NCBI RefSeq assembly: GCF_000235625.1
Contig: NZ_AGTR01000060.1
Location: forward strand, 51,767-115,766
Length of the DNA: 64,000 bases
Reading direction: 5' to 3'
Source of the DNA: Marinobacter manganoxydans MnI7-9
GTDB lineage: Bacteria; Pseudomonadota; Gammaproteobacteria; Pseudomonadales; Oleiphilaceae
The position numbers were made by a program, and so were the translations under genes. Below are positions 6,456-14,584 of the stretch, piece after piece (position 1 is the stretch's first letter; each line of letters starts with the position of its first letter). The notes below the pieces were generated by a model, which saw nothing but the letters and a program-made list of their open reading frames with translations, had not been told where the DNA came from and did not search any database.

Positions 6456-9333
6456 TCGGATGGCCGGCAGGACTGTTAAAGGCCTCCTCATGGTTGGGGC
6501 CCTTGTCATGGCGAGTGGCTGCCAGATGTTGCAGTCGATGATGCCTGCCGGTGGCGAAGAAATGCCGCGAGTCCGTGAGGGCACACTGGCTGCGCTTCCG
6601 GCAATCGAAACGCGGCAGGAAAGTGCAGATGCAGCGGCGGTCAGCGACCCCGCAGAAGATGTTTCCATTGAAACGGTAATGGACAGTTACAAGGCGCTTT
6701 TGCCACTCGTAGAGGATCCCCGCAAGCAGGTTACCATCAGGCATCGGTTGGCCGATCTGGAATTCCAGCGTGCGGAGCGGAAAATGGCGGATTCGGCTGT
6801 CGATGAACTGTCCGGCGCCATCGATGCCTACCAGCGTCTTCTGTCGGAATATCCAGAGCGTGAGGGCAATGACCAGATCTATTATCAGCTTGCCAGAGCC
6901 TGGGAGCTTCGAGGCGCGACGCCGCAGCAGCTTGAAGCCCTGAATACTCTGGTTCGCCGCTACCCGGATTCAGAATACTGGGTTGAGGCTCAATTCCGCC
7001 GCGGCGATCTGTTGTTTATCGATGGTCGATACGGGGAAGCGGAACAGGCTTTCGACGAGGTTACCCTCGCGAGCCAGGAACGCATGGCCGATCCCTCGTT
7101 CCTGGTGAACGCGCATTACATGAAGGGCTGGAGTCTGTTCAAGCAGGCGCAATACCAGGAAGCGCTCTTCAGTTACGTTGAAGTGCTTGATCTTGTCATG
7201 CCCGAGGGCAGGCCGGTGGCGGACGTGGATCAGCGGAGCCAGACACTGATCGAAGATCTGTTCAGGGTGGTAGGGCTGTCCCTGTCGTACCTTGACGGAG
7301 CGGAAACCCTCCAGGCGATTTTCCGCCAAACGGGTGGTCGCCCCTACGAAATCCTGGTCTACGACCGCTACAGCGAGCTCTTGCTCGAGAGAGAGCAATA
7401 CAGTGATGCCATCGATGTCTTCGAAGCCTACATAGAAGACCATCCGGAGAGTCCCTGGGCGCCGCGCTACCACATCCGGATCATTGATACCCTTGAGCTG
7501 GCCGGTTTCACCCGTACGATCCCTGAACGAAAGGCCGGCTTTGTCAGCCTTTACGGAATCTACAGCGATTACTGGCAGTCAGCGGGCCCCGATGCAATTG
7601 GCTTTATCGAGCAACAACTGGAACAACTGTTGCCGGAACTGGCGGACCGCCAGTACCTGCTGGCAGGGGAGGCGGAGTATGATCAGCAGGCGGACGATCA
7701 TTACCGCAAAGCCGCCAGTTATTACGCCGAATTTGCGGCTACCTTCCCGGACCACCCCCGTACACCGGAGCGGCTGTTCCTTCTGGGTGAGACTTACCTG
7801 GAGCTGGAAGACTGGCCGGCAGCAATCGCAGCTTTCGAACGCGTGGCCTATGACTATCCGGAAGACACAGTAGCCGATCGGGCAGCTGAAGCCGGGTATG
7901 CATCGGTGCTGGCATTCCGGGAGTACTCGCAAACCTGGGAGAGTGAACCGGTATCGGAGCGGATGGCCTATCAGGAGCTGCAACAACTGAACAGGCTGCG
8001 GTTCGCAAATGCGTTTCCCGGCGACGCCCGGGCGCCGGCGGTGTATTACATTGCGCTGCAGCGTGAATTTGACCTGAACAACTGGGAAGAGACCGTCAAT
8101 ATGGCGGCCCGACTTGTTACCTGGCAACCCACGCCCCCGGATGAATTGACGACGGAAGCTTTGCTGTTATCCGGGCACAGCCTCTCCGAACTGGCCCGAT
8201 ACGCCGAGGCGGAACAGGCTTATCGTGACGCCCTGGCAACAATGGCCGAAGACGATGAACGCAGAAGCGGCGTTCGTGAAAATCTGGCAGCCGCGGTCTA
8301 TCGACAGGCGGAGCAGTTAGCTGATGCCGGAAATGTGGAGGCTGCGGTGAGCGAATTCCTGCGAGTCGGCACGGCCGTTCCAGAATCCGCTCTGCGGGCA
8401 AACGCCGAATACGATGCTGCCTCACTTCTTATCACCGCCAATCTCTGGGAGCAGGCCATCGGTGTGCTGACCAGTTTCAGGCGGTCTTTCCCCAATCACG
8501 AGCTGATTGACACAGTCCCTGCAAAACTGGCGTTGGCCTACCGTGAAACGGAGCAGTGGGAGCGAGCCGCCGACGAACTCCAGCAAATGGTCTCCCTCGC
8601 CAAGACGCCGGAAGAGCGAAGGGAAAACCTGTTGATTGCAGCAGAACTGTACGATCAGGCCGGTAACCGGGAGAAGGCGATTGATACCTGGCGAAATTAC
8701 GCCAACAGCCACCCCGAGCCGACGGACGTCTACATGGAAGCGGCCAATCGGCTGGCTGAGCTCTATCAGGAAGACGGGGATGCCGAAAGCAGGGATTACT
8801 GGTTGCGAAAGCAGATGGAAACGGTGGACTGGGACCCGGACGCCGCGGACGATCGCATGCGGTACCTTGCGGCGTCAGCCTCTGCAATCCTCGCCCGCGA
8901 CGCCCTTGCCCGGTATGACGGCATCAGGCTGACTCTGCCACTCAATCAAAGCATGACAGCGAAGACCGATGCGCTTGAACGAGCGGTCAACGCCTACAAG
9001 AAGACGGCCAGCTATGGCCTTTCATCATTTGCAACCGAGGCTGGTTACCAGATCGCCCACATCTATGCACGCCTCGGTGCCGATCTCATGGACTCGGAGC
9101 GGCCCACCGGATTGAGCGAGCTTGAACTGGCTCAGTACGAGCTTCTCCTGGAAGAGCAGGCCTACCCGTTTGAGGACAACGCCATCGATATCCACGAGCA
9201 GAATATCCGGCGGGCCCGGGAGGGCATTTTCGATGAATGGGTCAAGCGCAGTTACGAGGCCTTGAAAGCCCTGTTGCCCGGACGTTATCGGAAAGAAGAA
9301 GTTACCCAGGGGGTTGTCTATGGGCTCGATTAA
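6448..9333 (+). CDS. Large TPR-repeat lipoprotein
   Basis: The product has 961 aa from ATG 6448, with AGGTG 7 bases upstream. This start gives a lipoprotein signal with lipobox VMASGC. The rest is almost wholly alpha-helical repeats of TPR or outer-membrane-lipoprotein (YfiO/BamD-like) type. Examples are IYYQLARAWELRGATPQQLE, AQFRRGDLLFIDGRYGEAEQ, RLFLLGETYLELEDWPAAI and ALLLSGHSLSELARYAEAEQ. Large TPR proteins of this kind act as periplasmic scaffolds. Myxococcus AgmU/GltD is a comparable large TPR protein of a TolQR-driven machine. The acylated N-terminus implies anchoring to the outer membrane, reaching inward. The end overlaps the next TPR lipoprotein gene. Confidence 0.75.
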   Translation: MNNRMAGRTVKGLLMVGALVMASGCQMLQSMMPAGGEEMPRVREGTLAALPAIETRQESADAAAVSDPAEDVSIETVMDSYKALLPLVEDPRKQVTIRHRLADLEFQRAERKMADSAVDELSGAIDAYQRLLSEYPEREGNDQIYYQLARAWELRGATPQQLEALNTLVRRYPDSEYWVEAQFRRGDLLFIDGRYGEAEQAFDEVTLASQERMADPSFLVNAHYMKGWSLFKQAQYQEALFSYVEVLDLVMPEGRPVADVDQRSQTLIEDLFRVVGLSLSYLDGAETLQAIFRQTGGRPYEILVYDRYSELLLEREQYSDAIDVFEAYIEDHPESPWAPRYHIRIIDTLELAGFTRTIPERKAGFVSLYGIYSDYWQSAGPDAIGFIEQQLEQLLPELADRQYLLAGEAEYDQQADDHYRKAASYYAEFAATFPDHPRTPERLFLLGETYLELEDWPAAIAAFERVAYDYPEDTVADRAAEAGYASVLAFREYSQTWESEPVSERMAYQELQQLNRLRFANAFPGDARAPAVYYIALQREFDLNNWEETVNMAARLVTWQPTPPDELTTEALLLSGHSLSELARYAEAEQAYRDALATMAEDDERRSGVRENLAAAVYRQAEQLADAGNVEAAVSEFLRVGTAVPESALRANAEYDAASLLITANLWEQAIGVLTSFRRSFPNHELIDTVPAKLALAYRETEQWERAADELQQMVSLAKTPEERRENLLIAAELYDQAGNREKAIDTWRNYANSHPEPTDVYMEAANRLAELYQEDGDAESRDYWLRKQMETVDWDPDAADDRMRYLAASASAILARDALARYDGIRLTLPLNQSMTAKTDALERAVNAYKKTASYGLSSFATEAGYQIAHIYARLGADLMDSERPTGLSELELAQYELLLEEQAYPFEDNAIDIHEQNIRRAREGIFDEWVKRSYEALKALLPGRYRKEEVTQGVVYGLD

Positions 9334-9889
9334 GGCCTGCGGACTCTGTCTTTTCGTGATGTTTTCGCTTTCGGGGTGTGTGACGGCGCCGGCGCCGCCG
9401 GAGTCTGAGGCAGAAGTTGAGCAGACTGCACTGGAAGCGTCATTCGCCAAGGCCGTGAGTGCCATGGAGGAGGGAAATCTCGCCGAGGCCAAAACCCGAT
9501 TCGAGCAACTGGCGAGCGACTACCCCGGAAAAGCCGGCCCCATGGCCAACCTTGGCATTATTGCTTTCCACGAAGAGGATACCGAGACCGCGAAAAGTTG
9601 GTTTGAACGCACGCTGGCGGTGAATCCTGAAAATGTGCAGGCGCTGAATCATCTGGGAGTAATTGCCCGGAACGCAGGAGAATTCGACGAAGCAGAACGG
9701 TATTATCGCGCGGCACTGTCTGCTGATCCGAATTACGCGCCTGCTATCCTTAATCTGGCCTTCCTGCTTGATATCTACCTGGGTAAACCTTCCGAGGCGG
9801 TCGACCTTTATGAGCGTTATCAGTCCGCGGCCAGTGAGCCGCACCCCAGACTGGAAGACTGGATCTTCGATGCCAAAAACAGAATCTGA
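9320..9889 (+). CDS. Small TPR lipoprotein
   Basis: The ATG at 9320 is chosen because AGGGG (9308-9312) lies about 7 bases upstream; a TTG at 9314 is also in frame. The product has 189 aa. The lipobox FSLSGC is followed by an Ala/Pro/Glu linker and at least three canonical TPR units: FAKAVSAMEEGNLAEAKTRF, MANLGIIAFHEEDTETAKSW and ALNHLGVIARNAGEFDEAER. It overlaps the upstream large TPR gene by 14 bases. It resembles PilF/Tgl- or GltE-type outer-membrane TPR lipoproteins, which assist assembly of envelope structures. The specific partner is unknown; the neighbours suggest the barrels or the TonB/AgmX protein. Confidence 0.75.
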   Translation: MGSIKACGLCLFVMFSLSGCVTAPAPPESEAEVEQTALEASFAKAVSAMEEGNLAEAKTRFEQLASDYPGKAGPMANLGIIAFHEEDTETAKSWFERTLAVNPENVQALNHLGVIARNAGEFDEAERYYRAALSADPNYAPAILNLAFLLDIYLGKPSEAVDLYERYQSAASEPHPRLEDWIFDAKNRI

Positions 9890-9904
9890 TGTGGACTATG
9901 TGAT

Positions 9905-10210
9905 ATGAAACGTCTCGCGCTAATCGCTCTGGCAGTTTCCGCCCTGTTGCCCACGGCGCCGATGGTCTTCGCCCAGGACGCCCCGGGTGTGGTTACCATT
10001 GAGGGCACGCGAATCCGTGGCGATCAGGAAGTGCCTACGGTGATGTATCTGGTGCCCTGGCAGCCACCGGAAGTGGACGAGTTGCGTGCGCCAGAAGAAC
10101 GCCTGATGGTTGATCAGGGTCTCCGGCCATTGGAACGCTATGAGTTCCAGCGTTTTATCAAGTACCACGAAGCGTTTATCAAACAGACCCAGGCCAGCAC
10201 AGGGCAGTAG
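9905..10210 (+). CDS. Small exported protein of unknown function
   Basis: The product has 101 aa. A signal peptide ending in PMVFAQ is followed by about 78 mature residues (VVTIEGTRIRGDQEVPTVMY, then LVPWQPPEVDELRAPEERL) with an amphipathic C-terminal helix. No domain is recognised. It lies 15 bases after the TPR lipoprotein gene and 139 bases before exbB, as the last gene of the TPR block. The phrase IEGTRIRGDQEVP has the look of a TonB-box or barrel-binding segment, but that is only an impression. No convincing Shine-Dalgarno is visible. Confidence 0.6.
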   Translation: MKRLALIALAVSALLPTAPMVFAQDAPGVVTIEGTRIRGDQEVPTVMYLVPWQPPEVDELRAPEERLMVDQGLRPLERYEFQRFIKYHEAFIKQTQASTGQ

Positions 10211-10349
10211 AGTGTGATGCCTGTCACGTCATGAGTGTGTTCCTGCGCAAGATTAAACAAACCCTCACACAGACTTTCGCGAACTTACCCTTGCAGGGGA
10301 GTGACGCGCTTAGACTGATCTGAAAACCGGACCATGGAGTGCCCAGAAA

Positions 10350-11057
10350 ATGATCGATACCGCCGTTCGCTTCTTCCAGGAAGGTGGCTTTTTTATGTTT
10401 CCGATTGCAGTTGTGCTGATTGTCGGACTCATTGTTGCCATTGAACGTTACGTTTACCTTTCCGCCCAGAAACTGACCAACCGTCGGGACTTCAACCGCC
10501 TGCATCAGATGATCGCCAAGCGTGACCTGAAGGGCGCCCTGAACTACACCCAGGAATCCGGTAGTGCCATGTCGACCATGATCGGCTTCGGCCTTCAGCG
10601 CCTGGCCCGCCGCCAGGGTCGTGAAGAGATCGAATACGCGATGGAAGAGGGGTTGCTGGATGTGATGCCGCGTTTGGAAAAGCGCACCCAGTATCTGGCA
10701 ACGCTGGCCAACATTGCCACGCTGCTTGGCCTGCTGGGTACGATTATCGGGTTGATTGCAGCGTTTACGGCGGTAGCTGCAGCGGATCCGGCCCAGAAGG
10801 CGAGCCTTCTGTCCCAGAGTATCTCGGTTGCCATGAACACCACCGCCTTCGGCCTTATGTCTGCTATTCCCATGCTGCTGATCCACTCACTGCTGCAGAC
10901 CAAGACCAATGAGATCGTCGACAGCTTTGAGATGGCGGGCATCAAGGTCCTGAACCTCCTCAGCGATGGTTCCGGGAGTAAGACCGCCGCTCAACCACAA
11001 GGACAGAATGCCGCTTCGCCGGCACAGGTAGCGACTCCGGCCGGTAGCCCGGCCTGA
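10350..11057 (+). CDS. ExbB/TolQ/MotA-family proton channel subunit
   Basis: The product has 235 aa. TM1 is at about residues 15-33 (FMFPIAVVLIVGLIVAIERY). A cytoplasmic loop of about 90 residues leads to TM2 (LANIATLLGLLGTIIGLIAAF) and TM3 (NTTAFGLMSAIPMLLIHSLL). The GLLGTIIGLI and NTTAFGL motifs are those that line the ExbB/TolQ channel. The tail is Ala/Gln/Pro-rich and probably disordered. It works with the two ExbD proteins that follow to convert proton flow into movement of the TonB-like protein. In Myxococcus the matching component is AglR. The 139 bases upstream may hold a promoter of its own, but none was clear. Confidence 0.9.
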   Translation: MIDTAVRFFQEGGFFMFPIAVVLIVGLIVAIERYVYLSAQKLTNRRDFNRLHQMIAKRDLKGALNYTQESGSAMSTMIGFGLQRLARRQGREEIEYAMEEGLLDVMPRLEKRTQYLATLANIATLLGLLGTIIGLIAAFTAVAAADPAQKASLLSQSISVAMNTTAFGLMSAIPMLLIHSLLQTKTNEIVDSFEMAGIKVLNLLSDGSGSKTAAQPQGQNAASPAQVATPAGSPA

Positions 11058-11082
11058 TAACCAGCCAGAAGGATGTCAGGCC

Positions 11083-11595
11083 ATGAGACGGAAGCATCGT
11101 CGCCTACAAAGTGAGGCCGATCTCGACATCACGCCCTTCATGAATCTCATGATTGTGCTGGTGCCGGTACTGCTGCTGAATATGGTGTTCGCCCACACCA
11201 GCGTTCTGGAACTCAACTTCCCGACCGGTGAGAGCCTGTCGGCCCAGCAGGCGGAAGAGCTGCAGATCCAGGTGGTGATCTATGAGGATCGCCTGGTCGT
11301 TGCGGATAACCAGGGCGGCGTCATCAAGAACATCCCCCAGCGCGAGGGCGAGTATGATTTCGTTCTGCTCAAGGATGTCATGAAGGAAATCAAGAGCCGT
11401 GTGCCCGACAAAAAGGATGTGATTATTATGCCGTCCCGGCAGACGTCCTATCAGTCTCTGGTCTCGGTGATGGACACGGTGCGCTCATACGAGGCGGTTG
11501 TGGCTGGTAGTGTGGTTGAAGCGGAGCTGTTCCCCGAGATCTCTCTCGGCGATGCGCCCGCACAGCCTTCGGGATCCGCGGAGGTGAGTTCATGA
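11083..11595 (+). CDS. ExbD/TolR-family protein with Asn at the usual proton-site Asp
   Basis: The product has 170 aa. A basic N-terminus (MRRKHRRLQ), one TM segment (about residues 16-38) and a periplasmic domain (VVIYEDRLVVADNQ to YQSLVSVMDTVRSYEAVVAG) match ExbD/TolR topology. In ExbD the TM begins with a P-F/L-I-D motif whose Asp carries protons. Here the matching segment reads TPFMNLM, with Asn21 (codon 11143-11145) in place of Asp. The second ExbD gene keeps the Asp, so the two subunits may form an asymmetric pair like AglQ/AglS. The 3' end overlaps the second exbD by 4 bases. Confidence 0.88.
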   Translation: MRRKHRRLQSEADLDITPFMNLMIVLVPVLLLNMVFAHTSVLELNFPTGESLSAQQAEELQIQVVIYEDRLVVADNQGGVIKNIPQREGEYDFVLLKDVMKEIKSRVPDKKDVIIMPSRQTSYQSLVSVMDTVRSYEAVVAGSVVEAELFPEISLGDAPAQPSGSAEVSS

Positions 11596-12092
11596 AAGAA
11601 TCTGCCAAGGCCCGCCGCCAGAAACGCCATTACCGGCGCAATAAAAGCCAGGGAAAGATGAACCTGGTCTCATTGATGGATATCTTCACCATCCTGGTGT
11701 TCTTCCTGATGGTGAACTCCTCCTCCGACGTACAGGTATTGAACCAGAACAACACTATCAAACTGCCGGATTCCACCGCTCAGCAACCCCCTGGTGATGT
11801 CTTGGCCCTGACCGTCACAGACCGGGATATCCTGGTGAACGGTCGGCTGGTAGTGAAACGCGACGCCTTCCAGACGTTTGACGGACAGGTGGAGCCTGCC
11901 CTGAAGCAGGAACTGGACTATCAGGCCAGTCGCTCGTCGGCACCTGCCCCGGATGCGGGTCGACCCATTACCATTCTTGCAGACCGCGAACTGCCCTACG
12001 AGCTGCTGAAAAAAATCATGTCCACCTGTGTGGACGCCGGTTACGCCAGTATTTCCCTGGCGGTTAATCAGCGTGCGGAACAGGGAGCCTGA
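11592..12092 (+). CDS. ExbD/TolR-family protein with conserved Asp
   Basis: The product has 166 aa. The basic N-terminus (RRQKRHYRRNKSQGK) is followed by one TM with SLMDIFTILVFFLM, in which Asp30 aligns with the proton-carrying Asp of ExbD/TolR/AglQ. The periplasmic domain ends ILADRELPYELLKKIMSTCVDAGYASISLAV, the standard ExbD C-terminal fold. It overlaps the first exbD by 4 bases (ATGA) and is 2 bases from the TonB/AgmX gene. It is probably the proton-active member of the pair. Confidence 0.9.
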   Translation: MKESAKARRQKRHYRRNKSQGKMNLVSLMDIFTILVFFLMVNSSSDVQVLNQNNTIKLPDSTAQQPPGDVLALTVTDRDILVNGRLVVKRDAFQTFDGQVEPALKQELDYQASRSSAPAPDAGRPITILADRELPYELLKKIMSTCVDAGYASISLAVNQRAEQGA

Positions 12093-12094
12093 CC

Positions 12095-13096
12095 ATGATG
12101 GATTATCGGTACGGATTGCCCTGGAATCAGGAGCGTGGTGAACGTAAGCGGTTGTTGGCCGCCGCTGTTTTTGTGATGCCATTGTTCCTTGCAATTGCAG
12201 GTTATGTCAGCTGGGTAGAGCTGCCAGAACGTGACAGGCAGGAACAGGAAGCTCTGCCGCCTCAGCTGGCCAAGCTGATCATCGAGAAAAAGGAGCCCCC
12301 AAAACCGGTGATGCCCGAGCCGGAGCCCGAACCGCCGAAGCCTGAGGAAAAGCCGGTGGAGCAGGCCAAACCAGAGCCCAAGCCGGAGCCGGTTCCTGAA
12401 CCGGTGATGCCGGAACCCGAGCCGGAGCCTCAGGTAGCCGAAAAACCGGAGCCCAAGCCAGAACCCAAGCCTGAAGAGGTCGCCAAGGCGCGGGAGAAGG
12501 CAAAGAATACCGGTATTCTGGCAATGGGCAACGAACTGAAGAAACTCAGTTCGCTGGCAGAGTCGGTCAAGCTGGATGGCCCGGTTGCCAATACGGCGGA
12601 ACCTATTGCCCGAAAAACCGGTGATACTTTGGCCTCGCGCGCGACCGCGAGCGCGAAGAGCAGTGGGGTGAACGAGGAAGTGCTCAACCGGGAGGCCGGT
12701 CAGGTCGCCCTGGCCGAGCGTCAGCGCGCGGAAGTTGCCGAAGCAGAGAGAGTTGCTGCGGTGAAAGAGGCGGCACGCAAGGAACAGCAGGAAACTGCGG
12801 CCAGAACCCGGAGCAAGGAAGAGTTGCGCCGGACCATGGATGCCAACAAATCCGCGATCTACAGCATCTACAACCGGGAGCTTCGGCGCAAACCGTCGCT
12901 GCAGGGAAGTATTACCCCGGAGTTGGTCATTGAGCCGAACGGTGCAGTATCGAGTTGTTCGGTGGTGGAATCTACACTCAATGAGCCGGCGCTGGAGAGC
13001 AAGATCTGCAATCGTCTGAGGTTGGTGGATTTCGGGGCCCGACCGGGCGTTGATCAAACCAAGATCCGTTATCCGATCGAATTGCTGTCCAGCTAG
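12095..13096 (+). CDS. TonB-like protein with AgmX/PglI-type C-terminal domain
   Basis: The product has 333 aa. A short cytoplasmic N-terminus precedes one TM (about residues 21-41, LLAAAVFVMPLFLAIAGYVSW). A proline-rich spacer (about 66-128, built from PEPEPEP, PKPEP and EPKPE units) is long enough to span the periplasm. A helical region rich in A, E and R (about 130-245) follows. The C-terminal domain (about 245-333) contains YSIYNRELRRKPSLQGSITP and a Cys pair (SSCSVV and SKICNRL), typical of the AgmX/PglI C-terminal family. It should transmit ExbBD energy to outer-membrane partners, presumably the barrels and TPR lipoproteins encoded upstream. Confidence 0.85.
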   Translation: MMDYRYGLPWNQERGERKRLLAAAVFVMPLFLAIAGYVSWVELPERDRQEQEALPPQLAKLIIEKKEPPKPVMPEPEPEPPKPEEKPVEQAKPEPKPEPVPEPVMPEPEPEPQVAEKPEPKPEPKPEEVAKAREKAKNTGILAMGNELKKLSSLAESVKLDGPVANTAEPIARKTGDTLASRATASAKSSGVNEEVLNREAGQVALAERQRAEVAEAERVAAVKEAARKEQQETAARTRSKEELRRTMDANKSAIYSIYNRELRRKPSLQGSITPELVIEPNGAVSSCSVVESTLNEPALESKICNRLRLVDFGARPGVDQTKIRYPIELLSS

Positions 13097-13110
13097 GGCG
13101 CTGGACAGCA
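13083..13110 (+). terminator. 11-bp perfect hairpin spanning the tonB-like stop codon
   Basis: TGCTGTCCAGC (13083-13093) and its exact complement GCTGGACAGCA (13100-13110) flank a 6-base loop that holds the TAG stop. It lies between convergent genes. No T-run follows on either strand, so it may act as an mRNA 3'-end stabiliser or a weak bidirectional terminator. Confidence 0.5.
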
Positions 13111-13120
13111 AGGATGCCGC

Positions 13121-14485
13121 TTAGCGTTTCCGGGTTGTGGTCGCGATCACGACACTGACCAGTCCGGAGCCTACCAGGGCACCAACGAAAGGCATCAGGG
13201 TGGGAATGCTGCCGGGGAAGCTGGCAGCTTCCAATCCGGCCATCAGGCTGCCACCGGTAATCCATCCGGGCAGAATCGCGCCGAAAAGTCCCGCCAGACA
13301 GCCCAGGATCGCCGCCCTCGTGGTCATTTTTCCCCAGAGCCCCATCAGTACAGGCAGAACCGCCGTGGCGCAAAGCAGGTCTGCGATCAAAAATAGCCGC
13401 AGCACGGAAATCCCCTGAAGTGCCACCAGAACCACAGGAATCATCAGCAGCACGGTAAACCATCGGGCACTGACAATGGACAACCCCTGTTTTTCGGTAA
13501 CCGCCAGCGACGCAAGTGCGTTCTGCAGGGTATCCACCGAGGATGCCACGAGTGTGATGGCCAGGATCAGGGCCGGTAAAGCGAGCCAGGCCGGCGCATC
13601 AGCAAGCAAGGCAAAAAACGGAATCGGCGGGCTGCCCAGGTCGGCGCCGCTCATGGCCGCCAGTATTCCCAGCCCGCCAACCACGGCGACAACGGCGATG
13701 GTAACCACGCCGCCCAGCAACGCGCCGCGGCTCAGGGCGTCCGTATCACGAGCCGACCATAAACGCTGCCAGTATCCCTGGTGGAAAAGGTTGGCGGCGG
13801 TGACGGCAATCACCAGAGTCAGCGCCACGCTCAGGGCTGCCGACGCAGGGATATCCGGTAGCGCTGCGGGTGCTGCGTCCGGAAGCTTGCCTACGGCAAC
13901 AAAACTGACGATAGCCAGCAAGCCGATCAGTAACAGTGCCTGCCATTGGTCGGTAACGATGCTGGCCCTGAGACCACCGACAGCGGTGTATACCAGCGTG
14001 GTTATGGCAACGCCAATGACCACAATGCCGCCATCAATACCGGAAAGCAGCGACGTTATGGCACCAATGGCAGTAAGCTCCGCGGTGAGAAAGCAAAGCA
14101 TGTAGAGCACCGAGATCGTCGAAACGTAGCGGCGTACGCCATTGCCATAACAGGCGTTGGCGAATTCGCCGATGCTGCGTCCTTCCGGAAGGAAGCGGCG
14201 AATAGCGGGGCCACAGAAAGCGAACACGATAAACGGCAAGGCGGCGCCCAGGGCATAGCCAGCCAGAGCCAGAGGGCCAACCAGTGCGCCAACCTCAGGC
14301 GGGGCAAACAGTATCCAGCCGCCCATGCCGGAAGCGAGGAAAGACAGTCCGAGGGCCCTGGCTCCCTGACTGTTTCTTGCCGTTACATAGTCATCCAGTC
14401 CGCCGTCGGCGAGACGGGCTCTCAGTCCGAGCCAGGCAAACAGGATCATGGCGACCACGATCGCCGCGAGGGTGGTATAAAACAT
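13121..14485 (-). CDS. Sodium:solute symporter (SSS) family transporter
   Basis: The product has 454 aa with about 12-13 hydrophobic segments. Family features include the early DDYVTARNSQGARALGLSFLASGMGGWILF stretch (read here in parts: DDYVTARNSQ, then SFLASGMGGWILF), the VYTAVGGLRASIVTDQWQA segment, and a Na+-site-like SSVDTLQNAL near residue 320. These match SSS proteins of the putative/urea/nucleobase type rather than PutP or ActP exactly. The length is slightly short for the family (usually 450-550). It is a single gene convergent with the TonB-like gene, with no functional partner nearby, so the substrate cannot be assigned. Confidence 0.8.
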   Translation of the reverse strand: MFYTTLAAIVVAMILFAWLGLRARLADGGLDDYVTARNSQGARALGLSFLASGMGGWILFAPPEVGALVGPLALAGYALGAALPFIVFAFCGPAIRRFLPEGRSIGEFANACYGNGVRRYVSTISVLYMLCFLTAELTAIGAITSLLSGIDGGIVVIGVAITTLVYTAVGGLRASIVTDQWQALLLIGLLAIVSFVAVGKLPDAAPAALPDIPASAALSVALTLVIAVTAANLFHQGYWQRLWSARDTDALSRGALLGGVVTIAVVAVVGGLGILAAMSGADLGSPPIPFFALLADAPAWLALPALILAITLVASSVDTLQNALASLAVTEKQGLSIVSARWFTVLLMIPVVLVALQGISVLRLFLIADLLCATAVLPVLMGLWGKMTTRAAILGCLAGLFGAILPGWITGGSLMAGLEAASFPGSIPTLMPFVGALVGSGLVSVVIATTTRKR

Positions 14486-14553
14486 CGGGAGGTTCTCCGC
14501 CGTTCATCAAGCGGGCCATAGTGCCACAACGGCGGAAGCGGGGCGAGATACGT

Positions 14554-14575
14554 TGGCCCGCAGGAATGCGGGCCA
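14554..14575. terminator. 9-bp hairpin downstream of phaC
   Basis: TGGCCCGCA and TGCGGGCCA pair around a GGAA loop, about 10 bases past the phaC stop. It lacks a clear T-run. Probably the transcript end of the phasin-phaC operon. Confidence 0.45.
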
Positions 14576-14584
14576 CGCAGAGGT

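Noticed and set aside
12068-13111. A 347-codon - strand open frame opposite the TonB-like gene
   Set aside because: Its Leu/Arg/Phe-rich repeats are the mirror image of the proline-rich codons of the TonB spacer.
13946-14521. A + strand open frame opposite the sodium:solute symporter gene
   Set aside because: Hydrophilic low-complexity product with no family; the - strand reading is a clear multi-TM transporter.
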